Of a stretch of 64,000 bases of DNA, positions 22,493-31,345 are shown one piece after another (positions within the stretch are counted from its first letter, which is position 1; every line of letters begins with the position of its first letter). Below the pieces are notes generated by a model that worked only from the letters and a program-made list of their open reading frames with translations, searched no databases and had not been told where the DNA came from. The translations under genes and the position numbers were made by a program. Source of the stretch: Akkermansia muciniphila (GTDB lineage Bacteria; Verrucomicrobiota; Verrucomicrobiia; Verrucomicrobiales; V1-33); NCBI GenBank assembly GCA_943333275.1, contig CALQSQ010000001.1, forward strand, positions 49,923 through 113,922, read 5' to 3'.

Positions 22493-25396
22493 TTAATGCT
22501 GAAAGCGAAATTCGGTGGAGGTGAGCAGCGCCCATGCATAGTCCGTGAGGGTTTCGGTTTTCTTTTCCGGAGGACGTGCCGCCAGCGTTGCGGTGAGTTC
22601 GGCGATTTCACTATCTGCCGGCAGGCGTGTCAGGATGCTGAGGTAAATTTCCTCAGCTGCAGACCTGGTATCGGGCAGCGCCGCGGCGCGACCAGCGAGA
22701 ATGCCGGTCCAGCCGCGAACCGTGCCGCCATTTTCGAAATAGAGCGCCTGTTCGGGTGTGGCAAAAAAATCTGTCTGGGGCTGGCCGGGCGCTCCGCCGA
22801 AGGATCGGGAAAACTGATCCTCATGCGCACGAAATTGATCGCGGAAGGATTTTTCAATTCCTGCGGCCCGCGCGGTCTGCTTGGCAGGGTCGGCCTTCTC
22901 AGCATCCGTCATGACGTTCTTGGTGTCGTATTCCTTGGTCGCGCTTTCCCGCACCACCTCCAGAATGCCGGTGGCGCGGACCACCGACCAGCACAATTGC
23001 TCCGGGGACAATGGAATCAATTCAGCCGAGGCAAACGAACGTGCCCAGACTGCGGCCAGATTCTCGCGGGCCTCGGCTGCCGGGGTTGTCACCTCGTTTA
23101 ACTTCGTGTGTGCCGCCGCGGCGGCAGCGTCCAGGCCGGGGAGCAATGACTGGGTGGCCGCGAGGTCCGCCTGCGCTTTGGCCAGAGAGGCTTTCGCGTC
23201 CGCCATTTGCTTTGGCATCGTTTCGGATTTGGTCTGGGCCTCGGCTGCCGTCTTTTGAAGTGATGCTACATCCGCCGCCGCTGCCTCTGCCTGGGACTTG
23301 ACCACGGTGGCGGCATTTTTGAGTTCCGCGTCATCGGGAAATTTTGCACATGCCTCCGCTGCCTTGGTCGCGGCCTCGGTGAGCGCTGCGGCTGCGGGGA
23401 TTTTTGCCGTCATCGCTTCCTGAGCCTTCGCAAGTTCAGCTTGTGAGGCGGCGGCAGCGGCTTCGAGCGCCGCGATTTGTCCGGGAGCGGCGGCGATCTC
23501 TGCAGTGAGTCTTTCGAGGTTCTGTTTCGTGGTGGCCAGGGCTTGACCGGCCAGGGAGGCGGCCTCTCTGGCGGCCTTTTCTGCGGCCAGGGCGCTGGCA
23601 TATCCTGCGGTGGCCTTCACGCGCTCTGCCAGTGCTGCTGCGTCCCGCGCTTTCACACGTTCCATTTCCCGGCGGGCAGCGGCGGCTTCGAAAACGGTCT
23701 GTTGCGAGGCGATGGCTTTCGTGGCCTCCGCCAATTTTGATTCTGCCGCCGCGGCCGTCTGTTGTGCGGTCGCGAGCGCCTGAGCCTTTGCATCCATGTC
23801 GGCCTTTTTCGCAGTGACGCCCTGCTCGATGGCGGGAATCTCGCCTGCAAAGGCATCGGCCTTGGTCTGAAAAGTTTTCGCCGCTGCCGCAAGCTCCGGC
23901 GAATCACCAACCTTCGCCAGTGCCTCGGTTGCCTTGGTGACAACTTCCGCCAGCGCCTGCTGAGCCGCGCGCTTTGATGCGAGCATTTCGGCGGCCTTCT
24001 GTTGCTCGGCGGCCGCTGCGTCTGCGAGCTTTTTGGCCTCTGCTGCCGCCGTGGCCAACTTGGCTTGTTCGGCCTGAACAGGCTCGGCAGCATGCTGTAG
24101 TGCGATGGTGGCCTGCCGTGCATCGATGGTCTCCATCTCCACTGCCGCAGTGGTGGCCGCCAGCGTGGTGGCCTGCTGTTCGAGGGGCGGCAATTTATCG
24201 GAAGCAACGCGGGCGGTTTCCAAGGATAGTTCCGGGAGATCCAGCGACCGCTGGAAGGCATCGGTCAGGGCCAGTTCGCGAATGAACGCGCGCATGTCAA
24301 ATTTCATCACCCCAATCTGCTCCGCCAGCAAGTCGAGCAGCGCGGGATGTGAAGGTGGATTTCTGGAATGCATTAAATCCAGCGGCTCGACCAGCCCCCG
24401 CCCAAAGACGAGCGACCAGAGGCGGTTGGCAATGTTGCGTCGGAATGCCGGGTGGTGCCCGTCGCCCAGTGCCGCTGCCAGGAGCGCGCGGCGGCTGCTT
24501 TTTGGAATGGGGAAAACATTCTTGTCCTTGTCATTTGGCGGCACGATCCATTCGCCGGAGGCAGGCTCCGCGAGTTCCGCCTCACCGGGCAGTCGTGGTT
24601 TCGTTCCCCCTCCTACTTTGGTGAATACCGAGAGGTAGGTCACTTCGCCCGCCGCTTGTTCGCCCACCAGTCCGGGCTTGGCCGCATCGGGTTGGAAGAG
24701 ATAGGTGCGGTTGAAAAAGGCATGCAACCCAGCGTAATCGCGCTGCACGTAGTCGTCGATGCGCGGATGATCATGACACTGCGCGCAGCTGATGTCGCGT
24801 CCCAGAAAGATTCTTGATGCCTCCTTGGCCAGGGCATTGGGATCGGCCTGCCGCTCCAGCAACCACCGGGCGACCGGGCGCTTCTTTTCATCTGCGGAAT
24901 CCGCCGTGAGGATTTCACGCACGAGTGCATCCCAGGGTTTGTTTTGGAGAAACGACTCTTCCAGCCATTCACGCCACGGTGCCGATTTCGTATGGGCCTC
25001 ACCCCGGCGTTCCATCAGCATCACATCGAAACGAACCGCCATCCATTTCGCAAACTGCGCGTCCGCCAGCAGGGAATCCACCAGCTTGGCCCGCTTGTCC
25101 GGTGCCGGGTCGCCGAAAAACGCCCGAGCCTGAGCCGCCGTCGGGATCATTCCATGCAGCGCCAGATAAGTCCTCCGCAGATAGTCCGCGTCCCCGGCAA
25201 TCGGTGCCTGCCCCACCACGTTGGCCTCTGCGATCAGGGCATCGGTCCGTCCATGCAGCGATTCCTGGGCAAAAGCAGTCGCAGCAAGCCCTCCTGCAGC
25301 CCAACCCAGGAACAGAATCCCCACCAATCTTAAACGCAAGGCGGAGATTAAATTTTCCTTTGATGCAGAGAAAATGGAGAACTTCATCATGGTCAC
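22493..25396 (-). CDS. DUF1549/DUF1553 protein interrupted by a long Ala-rich coiled coil
   Basis: The 967-residue protein has a signal peptide or anchor (LVGILFLGWAAGGLAATAFA). The DUF1549 domain is at about 50-260, with DYLRRTYLALHGMIPT near 71 and the CAQCHDHPR motif (C204, C207, H208). The DUF1553 part begins near 305 (AAALGDGHHPAFRRNIANRLWSL, two segments) and stops at LTDAFQRSL near 395. About 360 residues of Ala/Lys/Glu-rich heptad sequence follow, to about 760. DUF1553 then resumes with LIPLSPEQLCWSVVRATG and a final DYAWALLTSTEFRFQH. The insert splits DUF1553. The reaction is unknown; CxxCH suggests metal or haem binding. It is the first gene of the unit that continues with DUF1501, WD40 and the oxidoreductase. 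Confidence 0.9.
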   Translation of the reverse strand: MTMMKFSIFSASKENLISALRLRLVGILFLGWAAGGLAATAFAQESLHGRTDALIAEANVVGQAPIAGDADYLRRTYLALHGMIPTAAQARAFFGDPAPDKRAKLVDSLLADAQFAKWMAVRFDVMLMERRGEAHTKSAPWREWLEESFLQNKPWDALVREILTADSADEKKRPVARWLLERQADPNALAKEASRIFLGRDISCAQCHDHPRIDDYVQRDYAGLHAFFNRTYLFQPDAAKPGLVGEQAAGEVTYLSVFTKVGGGTKPRLPGEAELAEPASGEWIVPPNDKDKNVFPIPKSSRRALLAAALGDGHHPAFRRNIANRLWSLVFGRGLVEPLDLMHSRNPPSHPALLDLLAEQIGVMKFDMRAFIRELALTDAFQRSLDLPELSLETARVASDKLPPLEQQATTLAATTAAVEMETIDARQATIALQHAAEPVQAEQAKLATAAAEAKKLADAAAAEQQKAAEMLASKRAAQQALAEVVTKATEALAKVGDSPELAAAAKTFQTKADAFAGEIPAIEQGVTAKKADMDAKAQALATAQQTAAAAESKLAEATKAIASQQTVFEAAAARREMERVKARDAAALAERVKATAGYASALAAEKAAREAASLAGQALATTKQNLERLTAEIAAAPGQIAALEAAAAASQAELAKAQEAMTAKIPAAAALTEAATKAAEACAKFPDDAELKNAATVVKSQAEAAAADVASLQKTAAEAQTKSETMPKQMADAKASLAKAQADLAATQSLLPGLDAAAAAAHTKLNEVTTPAAEARENLAAVWARSFASAELIPLSPEQLCWSVVRATGILEVVRESATKEYDTKNVMTDAEKADPAKQTARAAGIEKSFRDQFRAHEDQFSRSFGGAPGQPQTDFFATPEQALYFENGGTVRGWTGILAGRAAALPDTRSAAEEIYLSILTRLPADSEIAELTATLAARPPEKKTETLTDYAWALLTSTEFRFQH

Positions 25397-25648
25397 GAGC
25401 TAGGCAGTGGTTCAGGTTCGATTCACTGGGGAAATCAGTGGGGGACTCAGAAATGGAACGAACGCTGGCTGACCAGCACGCTCCCATGGAGTGATCCGAA
25501 TCACCTTACTAAGAAAGGGGACAAGGGCCCTAATTACCACTATTTCCCGTGCCGCCTTCGTGTAGACATCCTTAATGCGACGGAAAAAGAGAAGCATCCT
25601 GTGCGCCGACAGCTTTTCCGGCTTTTCCAATAAGGAATGAGACTAATT

Positions 25649-26113
25649 TTAATTCCAATCTGTGTAGAGGGTGACACCCAAATGGGATTCATCCACCTGC
25701 CACACCGCCGCGACGAGGAAGTCGCCCACCGGTGATTTACAGGGATATCTTGAGAGGAGCGTGGCTGTTCCCCATTCAAGCGGGAACCCATGTCCGCCGA
25801 TAGTGAAGGCATAACTATTGGGGTTGGTTTCGATTTGTAGCTGGGAAACGAAAAGATCCAATTCAGCAGGGTCCATCAAAAAAGTTGTTGAAGCCCATCG
25901 GTCCAAAAAGCCCCTGGCTGCGTCACCGTAACAATGAATCGACGAGGCCGATTCCGGCAACCGAAGACCATGATCATGCTCCGCTCGTGACCGTCCGCAG
26001 CGAAATGGCAATAGGATCATCGCGACCGCCGCCGCCAACGGGATAAGGGAAAGCGCAAGTCGGATGAGAAACTTCACGCTGGGAATATTGGTATATAATT
26101 TGCAAAATTCCAC
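25649..26113 (-). CDS. Hypothetical membrane-anchored or exported protein
   Basis: This 154-residue ORF (51 bases into the C-terminal side of a 250-bp spacer, just upstream of dapB's stop) starts at an ATG at 26113, or more naturally at a GTG at 26077 directly before a hydrophobic segment (FLIRLALSLIPLAAAVAMILL). A soluble part of about 115 residues follows, with a CYGDAARGFLDRW stretch and a C-terminal GDFLVAAVWQVDESHLGVTLY strand pair. I do not recognise the family. It is AT-richer near its start than its neighbours. It is probably a small exported protein expressed alone. Confidence 0.55.
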   Translation of the reverse strand: MEFCKLYTNIPSVKFLIRLALSLIPLAAAVAMILLPFRCGRSRAEHDHGLRLPESASSIHCYGDAARGFLDRWASTTFLMDPAELDLFVSQLQIETNPNSYAFTIGGHGFPLEWGTATLLSRYPCKSPVGDFLVAAVWQVDESHLGVTLYTDWN

Positions 26114-26144
26114 ACCAGTTTACCAGCAAGCTTCACCCTGTCCG

Positions 26145-26885
26145 CTATCTCAAACCCAGCACATCTTCCATGTCGTAAAGTCCCGCAGGCTTGCCCCGCA
26201 GCCATTTGGCGGCGCGGACGGCGCCGTTGGCGAAGATTTCGCGGCTGCTGGCTTTGTGGGTGAGTTCAAGGCGTTCGCCGGGGGTGGCGTAGATGACGGT
26301 GTGGTCGCCGACGACGTCGCCGCCGCGGAGGGCGTGGAGGCCGATTTCGCGTTTGGGGCGTTTGCCGATGTTGCCGTGGCGGCCGTGGGCGACGTTCTCC
26401 TTGTAGGAGAGGTCGCGGACTTCGGCGAGGATTTCGACGAGGCGGCGGGCGGTGCCGCTGGGGGCGTCGATCTTTTGGTTGTGGTGCATTTCCACGACTT
26501 CGAGATCGAAGGATTCGCCGAGGATTTCGGTGGCCTTGCGTGTGAGCCAGAAGAGGGTGTTGACGCCGATGCTGTAGTTGCCAGCCTTGACGATGGGGAT
26601 GGTTTTGGCGGCCTGGGAAATGAGATCGAGTTCGGCGTCAGTGTGACCAGTGGTGCCGATGACGAGGGGTTTGCGGTGCTCGACACAGGCCTTCACCAAT
26701 TCCGTGGCGAAGGTGTGGTGGCTGAAATCGATGACGCCATCGCAGGCTTGCAGATTCGAGAGCAGGGGATCGCCCAAATCGATGGTTCGGTGGGCTTCTG
26801 TCTCAGGATCGGCAGTGGCGGAGGCGATGAGAGCGTGGCCCATGCGGCCTCTGGCACCGGTGATGAGAAGCTTGAGTGGCGTCAT
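26145..26885 (-). CDS. dapB: 4-hydroxy-tetrahydrodipicolinate reductase
   Basis: This 246-residue cytoplasmic enzyme reduces 4-hydroxy-tetrahydrodipicolinate with NAD(P)H in lysine and meso-diaminopimelate synthesis. The Rossmann motif LLITGARGRMGHAL lies at the N-terminus. Further motifs are GVIDFSHHTF, LVIGTTGH, the loop IVKAGNYSIGVN, and the family signature EMHHNQKIDAPSGTA, where the His and Lys act in catalysis and substrate binding. Length is slightly short of the usual 265-275. The ATG at 26885 is five bases from the dapA stop, so dapF-dapA-dapB form one operon; a longer upstream reading overlaps dapA in another frame. Confidence 0.96.
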   Translation of the reverse strand: MTPLKLLITGARGRMGHALIASATADPETEAHRTIDLGDPLLSNLQACDGVIDFSHHTFATELVKACVEHRKPLVIGTTGHTDAELDLISQAAKTIPIVKAGNYSIGVNTLFWLTRKATEILGESFDLEVVEMHHNQKIDAPSGTARRLVEILAEVRDLSYKENVAHGRHGNIGKRPKREIGLHALRGGDVVGDHTVIYATPGERLELTHKASSREIFANGAVRAAKWLRGKPAGLYDMEDVLGLR

Positions 26886-26890
26886 TGGGA

Positions 26891-27772
26891 TTAAAGGATT
26901 TCCAGGGATTGGAGGATGCCTTTGAGTTCGGCGACTTTGGCATCGGGCATGGGAACGAGCGGGAGGCGGAGGTCCATGGTGCAGAAGCCGCGGAGGTGCA
27001 TGGCGGTTTTGATCGGCACGGGGTTGACGTCCATTTTGAGGAAGGCTGCGAGCAGCTTGTAATATTTCTGGTGCACTTTGCGCGCGCCGAGGAAATCGCC
27101 TTTCAGCGCGAGCGCGACGAGTTCGCTCATCGGTCCGGGAATGATATTGGAGGCCACGCTGACGATGCCGGTGCCGCCGACGGACATGAACGGAAGGGTG
27201 AGTCCGTCGTCGCCGCTGAGGACATCGAAATTTGGTCCGCAGGCATCCACCAGCTGGCTGACGCGTTCGGCGGAGCCGCCCGCCTCCTTCATGGCGACGA
27301 TATTTTTGCAATCGGCGGCGAGCCGCGCGGTGGTCTCCACGCCGATCTCAATGCCACAGCGGCCCGGGATGCTGTAAAGCATGATGGGCAGCTTCGTGTG
27401 GTTCGCGATTTTTTTGAAATGCTGGTAGAGTCCCTCCTGGCTGGGCTTGTTGTAGTAGGGTGCAACTTGCAGCGATGCGGTGGCACCGGCTTTCTCGGCG
27501 GCCTGCGTGAGTTCGATGGCTTCGTCCGCGCTGTTGGATCCGGTGCCGGCGATGACTTCCCCGCGGCCAGCGGCAAATTTCACGGCGAGTTCGATGACGC
27601 GGTGGTGTTCCTCGTAGGTGAGCGTGGGGCTCTCGCCGGTGGTGCCGCAGGGGACGATGCCGGTGACGCCGTTGTTGAACTGGAAGTCGATGATTTCGCG
27701 CAGCGCGGATTCATCCACACTGCCGTTGCGAAAGGGGGTGACGATGGCGGTGATGACGCCGGAGAATTTCAT
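26891..27772 (-). CDS. dapA: 4-hydroxy-tetrahydrodipicolinate synthase
   Basis: The 293-residue TIM-barrel aldolase condenses pyruvate with aspartate semialdehyde. It starts SGVITAIVTPFRNGSVD and has GTTGESPTL, where the Thr pair belongs to the proton relay. The catalytic Tyr is in APYYNKPSQEGLY near residue 130-143, and the Schiff-base Lys is in NIVAMKEAGGS near 160. The NAL/DHDPS superfamily also contains hydroxyproline-pathway deaminases, but the position between dapF and dapB settles this as DapA. Confidence 0.96.
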   Translation of the reverse strand: MKFSGVITAIVTPFRNGSVDESALREIIDFQFNNGVTGIVPCGTTGESPTLTYEEHHRVIELAVKFAAGRGEVIAGTGSNSADEAIELTQAAEKAGATASLQVAPYYNKPSQEGLYQHFKKIANHTKLPIMLYSIPGRCGIEIGVETTARLAADCKNIVAMKEAGGSAERVSQLVDACGPNFDVLSGDDGLTLPFMSVGGTGIVSVASNIIPGPMSELVALALKGDFLGARKVHQKYYKLLAAFLKMDVNPVPIKTAMHLRGFCTMDLRLPLVPMPDAKVAELKGILQSLEIL

Positions 27773-27795
27773 GATGTAATATGTTGAAGTAAAAT

Positions 27796-28602
27796 TTAGA
27801 CTGAGGCCTGGCCGTCGAAAACGAAGTCTGCCGGGCCGGTGAGCGTGACATCGGTGAATTCATGGCCAGCGGCGGTGAAACCGATGTGCAGGGTATCGCC
27901 GCCGCGCACGTCCACACTTACGGGGCCGGAGGCGCCGTGCAAGAGGTGATGCACGAGCGCACAGGCAACCATGCCGGTTCCGCAGGCCAGCGTCTCATCC
28001 TCCACGCCGCGCTCGTAGGTGCGGATGGCGATGTGGTTGGGTCGCAGGACTTTCATGAAATTGGCGTTGGTCCCCTTGGGGGCAAAATGTTCGTGATACC
28101 GCAGGGCCGCGCCCCATTTCACAATGGGGGTATTTTCCAAATCCTCCACGATCACGACCGCATGGGGGACGCCGGTGTTGATGAAATGGACGTCCAGCGT
28201 GGTGTCGGCCACGGGGAGCCGGGCATTCAGGGCCAGGCTGTGCGGGTTGCTCATGGCCAGGCGGACCAGTTCGCCTTCGTAGGTTGCGCTCAGTTTGCCG
28301 GCCTGGGTCTCGAAAGTGAGGGCGGGACGTTCGCCGCCGGAAATTTTCTGGACGAAGCGGGCGAAACAACGTGCGCCATTGCCGCACATCTCCACTTCGC
28401 CGCCATCGGCATTGTAGTAGCGCATTCGGACGTCCGCACCGTGTTCGGATGGTTCCACGGCGAGCAGGCCATCGGCACCGATGCCGCGATGGCGGTCACA
28501 CAGACGGGCGATCTGCGCGTTGGTGAGATGCAGGGTTTGCTGGCGGTTGTCGACCATGATGAAGTCGTTTCCCGCGCCATTCATTTTCGTAAAATTGAGC
28601 AT
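27796..28602 (-). CDS. dapF: Diaminopimelate epimerase
   Basis: The 268-residue enzyme interconverts LL- and meso-diaminopimelate by a two-base, two-Cys mechanism. It has MNGAGNDFIMVD at the N-terminus, the first catalytic Cys in EMCGNGARCFARF and the second in LACGTGMVACAL. The IRTYERGVEDETLACG segment is diagnostic. I chose the ATG at 28602 over a TTG at 28629; neither has an SD. It is the first gene of dapF-dapA-dapB, 23 bases ahead of dapA. Its product feeds both lysine and peptidoglycan. Confidence 0.96.
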   Translation of the reverse strand: MLNFTKMNGAGNDFIMVDNRQQTLHLTNAQIARLCDRHRGIGADGLLAVEPSEHGADVRMRYYNADGGEVEMCGNGARCFARFVQKISGGERPALTFETQAGKLSATYEGELVRLAMSNPHSLALNARLPVADTTLDVHFINTGVPHAVVIVEDLENTPIVKWGAALRYHEHFAPKGTNANFMKVLRPNHIAIRTYERGVEDETLACGTGMVACALVHHLLHGASGPVSVDVRGGDTLHIGFTAAGHEFTDVTLTGPADFVFDGQASV

Positions 28603-28675
28603 AGGAGGATGGGGTTTCCCGTCATTCAAGCGGGTGCACCTGACAGCAACAGAAAATTTCGCACCAAGCGGCGAA

Positions 28676-29395
28676 TTATTCCGGTTTGGCCTCGGGGGTT
28701 GGAGCTGGCGGAAGCGTGGGTGGTTCGATGTTTTTGACCGGAGGCAGGGCCTTGAGTTCCTCGTCGGTGGCGGAACCCGCGCTTTCGGTCGCTGCGGAAG
28801 GTCCGCCGCCGGCCAGGGCGCTGTCGATCACCCGCGCACCCTTGCGGGCGGTGAGGCGCATCCAGATGGTGCGCTTGACCTTGCCGGTTTCCGCCGAGAG
28901 ATGGACGATGCCGACCACGTTTTCCTCGGCATCCAGCAGGCGCAGCGTCCAGATCGGTTCGCCCGTGAATTCCATGCCGCGGAGTTCGTAGTTTAAACGA
29001 TCAAATCCGATCTTGGCTTCCGCAGCCTGCCGGTTGGCGGCTTCAAAGGCGGCGGGGCTGTCGATGCTCACGCGCGCGGCATCGAAGTAGCGAGGGGACT
29101 CACCCTTGCCATAGGCCTCGTCGGCCGACTCCAGGTCCTCGCCCGGAGCGAGGTAGCCGAGACTGGTCGGGGAGGCGGCATCATGGAAGAGAAAACTCCA
29201 ACCCCGCGGATTGGGCGAGCCATCGCTGCCAATGATCGCGACCAATTTCGTCATCTCCTTGCGTGTCTTGTTGCGGGCGACATCCAGCGCCTCCAGCGCG
29301 GTCCGGGGCGTGGATGGCCCGCGAGGTTTTTGCGCCGGAAGGATGCCGGTGAATAGGCCCATCAGGGTGAAGAGGACGAGAAACTTCGTTTTCAT
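28676..29395 (-). CDS. Secreted protein of unknown function with Pro-rich tail
   Basis: From the ATG at 29395 this is a 239-residue protein with a signal peptide (KTKFLVLFTLMGLFTGILPAQ). It has a helical segment (TALEALDVARNKTRKEMTKL) and a domain with GWSFLFHDAASPTSLGYL and two similar strand-helix units (YFDAARVSIDSPAAFEAANRQ, then IWTLRLLDAEENVVGIVHLSAETG, each shorter than given in full here). The C-terminal tail is acidic and Pro-rich (PPTLPPAPTPEAKPE). The fold recalls PepSY-like or beta-lactamase-inhibitor-like repeats, but I cannot assign a family. The gene lies 73 bases upstream of dapF on the same strand. Confidence 0.7.
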   Translation of the reverse strand: MKTKFLVLFTLMGLFTGILPAQKPRGPSTPRTALEALDVARNKTRKEMTKLVAIIGSDGSPNPRGWSFLFHDAASPTSLGYLAPGEDLESADEAYGKGESPRYFDAARVSIDSPAAFEAANRQAAEAKIGFDRLNYELRGMEFTGEPIWTLRLLDAEENVVGIVHLSAETGKVKRTIWMRLTARKGARVIDSALAGGGPSAATESAGSATDEELKALPPVKNIEPPTLPPAPTPEAKPE

Positions 29396-29405
29396 AATAG
29401 GTCGC

Positions 29406-29434
29406 AACATCCGGTGATTGCCCCGCCCGGTCAA
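29406..29434 (-). promoter_or_regulatory. Candidate sigma-70-type promoter
   Basis: On the minus strand, TTGACC (29434-29429), a 17-base spacer and GATGTT (29411-29406) lie ten bases before the ATG at 29395. The -35 is strong and the -10 is weak. The predicted leader is only a few bases long. Confidence 0.35.
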
Positions 29435-29693
29435 GTGGCGGAATCGGGTGGGTTCGGGGATGTGAATGATTGGTTCCACATCCTGGAGAATGGACGTTGT
29501 GCTCGGCATCAGGGGTCGCAGCCGTGGAGGTTGTTGGCGTCCTGAATTTCTTGACAGGGAATGGGGTTCAAGATAAGTCGGAATCGCCTCGCGGCTTCCG
29601 GGCGCGGCTGGGAATTGCCGTTTGTTTCTCTGCGGAAATCCGCTGATGGTATTTCCCTCGAAGTTCAATTTCTCAATTCACCACACCCATCCC

Positions 29694-30155
29694 ATGACAC
29701 CCGAACAACGTTTTGCCTCCCTCTCCCTCGAATTGCCGCGCGCGCCCAAGCCTGTTGCGGTGTATCGGCCCGTGGTTGTGGTTCAGGGGATGGCGTATGT
29801 CTCCGGGCACGGGCCGCTTTGTTCCGATGGGACGCTGATCACCGGCAGGGTGGGATCCGATCTGACGCTGGAGCAGGGTTACGCTGCGGCGCGTCAGGTG
29901 GGGCTGGCGATGCTGGCGACGCTGCGGGCGCATTTTGGAACGCTGGATGCGGTGAAGCGGATTGTGAAAGTGCTGGGGATGGTGAATTCCGCTCCGGATT
30001 TTCTGGATCATCCCAAGGTCATCAATGGCTACAGCGATTTGTTTGCGCAGGTCTTTGGTGAGGAAAATGGCATTGGTGCCCGCAGTGCGGTGGGCATGGG
30101 GCCGCTGCCCGGCAATATTTCGGTGGAAATCGAAGCCATCTTCGAACTCGCCTGA
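29694..30155 (+). CDS. RidA family protein
   Basis: The 153-residue protein is of the RidA/YjgF/UK114 superfamily, in the slightly longer subfamily with PVAVYRPVVVVQGMAYVSGHGP near residues 20-42. GYAAARQVGLAMLATL follows, then KRIVKVLGMVNSAPDF and a C-terminal GIGARSAVGMGPLPGNISVEIEAIFE. RidA proteins hydrolyse reactive imines or enamines to ketoacids and ammonia. The usual catalytic Arg of RidA (near position 105 in E. coli) corresponds to the Arg in GARSAVGM. The next gene starts four bases after this stop, so it is co-transcribed with a PLP enzyme that could generate imines. Confidence 0.9.
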   Translation: MTPEQRFASLSLELPRAPKPVAVYRPVVVVQGMAYVSGHGPLCSDGTLITGRVGSDLTLEQGYAAARQVGLAMLATLRAHFGTLDAVKRIVKVLGMVNSAPDFLDHPKVINGYSDLFAQVFGEENGIGARSAVGMGPLPGNISVEIEAIFELA

Positions 30156-30158
30156 GTC

Positions 30159-31268
30159 ATGATGGAAGTGCCGCCGATCCCCACCAATGCGGCAGAGATT
30201 CCCTCGCCAGCCCTGCTGCTGCATTGGGAAAACGTGGAGGAAAATCTCCGTCGCATGCTGGCGATGGTGGATGCGCCGGACCGTCTGCGTCCCCATCTTA
30301 AAACGCACAAACTCCCGCAGATTATCGCCCGCCTCGTGCAGTTGGGTGTTACGAAAGCAAAGGCCGCGACGATTGCCGAAGCCGAAATGGCGGCGGGAGC
30401 TGGTGCGACAGACATCCTGCTGGCGGCGCCGCTGGTGGGTCCGACGGTGCCGCGGTTCCTCGCGCTGATGCAGGCCTTTCCCGATGTCCTTTTTTCCGGT
30501 CTTGCGGATGATCTCGATGCCCTTGAAGCGCTCAGCACTGCATCGCTTCAGGCAGGGAAACAGATCCATGTCCTGCTGGACGTGGACATCGGCCAGCATC
30601 GCACGGGAGTGGCTCCCGGCAATGCGGCGGAGGCCTTGTATCATTTGATGACGGCACTGCCTGGCATTCATCCCGCCGGGCTGCACGCCTATGACGGTCA
30701 CCTGCATCAGTCAAACGTTGCGGAACGTGCGGCCGCCTGCGAGGAGGCCTTTGCCACGGTGGCGGCGTTGCGGAAAAAACTGGAGGCAGCGGGGCATCAA
30801 GTCCCCACCGTCGTCGCCGGGGGGACGCCGACCTTTCCCATGCACGCTCGGCGGACCGGCGTGGAATGCAGTCCCGGAACGTGCGTGCTCTGGGATGCAG
30901 GCTACGCCAAAAATTTACCGGATCTCGATTTCCTGCCAGCCGCGACGTTGCTTACCCGTGTGATCAGCCGTCCCACTCACGACCGCCTCTGTCTGGATCT
31001 GGGCCACAAAGCCGTCGCCAGTGAAATGCCCCATCCGCGCGCGCTGTTTCCCGAGCTTCCCGATGCGCAGGCGGTGATGCACAACGAGGAGCATTTGGTC
31101 TTGGAAACCACGCGTGCTCACGAATTTCCGGTGGGGACTCCGCTGATGGCCATACCCTGGCATGTGTGTCCAACGGTCGCCCTCCATGCGTTTGTTCATG
31201 TGGTGCGTGATCAGCAAGCCACCGAGGTCTGGCCGATTCTGGCGCGGTCCAGGAAGTTGACTTATTAA
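30159..31268 (+). CDS. D-threonine aldolase / D-serine dehydratase-like PLP enzyme
   Basis: The 369-residue protein belongs to fold type III (alanine-racemase-like barrel) PLP enzymes. The N-terminal segment SPALLLHWENVEENLRRM is followed by RPHLKTHK, where the first Lys is the expected PLP Schiff base. A conserved LLDVDIGQHRTGV core and a GGTPTF phosphate loop follow. The C-terminal WHVCPTVALH has the His-x-Cys pair that binds the catalytic metal in D-serine dehydratases and D-threonine aldolases. The reaction on a D-beta-hydroxy amino acid is therefore likely, but the exact substrate is open. It sits between RidA and an alpha-ketoglutaric-semialdehyde-type dehydrogenase. Confidence 0.88.
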   Translation: MMEVPPIPTNAAEIPSPALLLHWENVEENLRRMLAMVDAPDRLRPHLKTHKLPQIIARLVQLGVTKAKAATIAEAEMAAGAGATDILLAAPLVGPTVPRFLALMQAFPDVLFSGLADDLDALEALSTASLQAGKQIHVLLDVDIGQHRTGVAPGNAAEALYHLMTALPGIHPAGLHAYDGHLHQSNVAERAAACEEAFATVAALRKKLEAAGHQVPTVVAGGTPTFPMHARRTGVECSPGTCVLWDAGYAKNLPDLDFLPAATLLTRVISRPTHDRLCLDLGHKAVASEMPHPRALFPELPDAQAVMHNEEHLVLETTRAHEFPVGTPLMAIPWHVCPTVALHAFVHVVRDQQATEVWPILARSRKLTY

Positions 31269-31345
31269 ATGGTCGCGAGGGCTGGTGGGTGTCCTGCGAA
31301 AAAGCGCCAGTTGCCCAGTGGAAAATCCGGGTGCATAGCAACTGC

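Noticed and set aside
21009..22496. 495-codon plus-strand ORF
   Set aside because: It is antisense to the DUF1501 gene, which has a Tat leader and family motifs.
25397..25648. Possible small gene at 25412-25630 on the minus strand
   Set aside because: The translation has no recognisable features; the 252-base gap is better read as the promoter region of the DUF1549/DUF1553 gene plus a spacer.
26891..27772. dapA as a hydroxyproline-pathway deaminase linked to the dehydrogenase cluster
   Set aside because: It sits tightly between dapF and dapB, on the opposite strand from the dehydrogenase cluster, and has the DapA active-site pattern.
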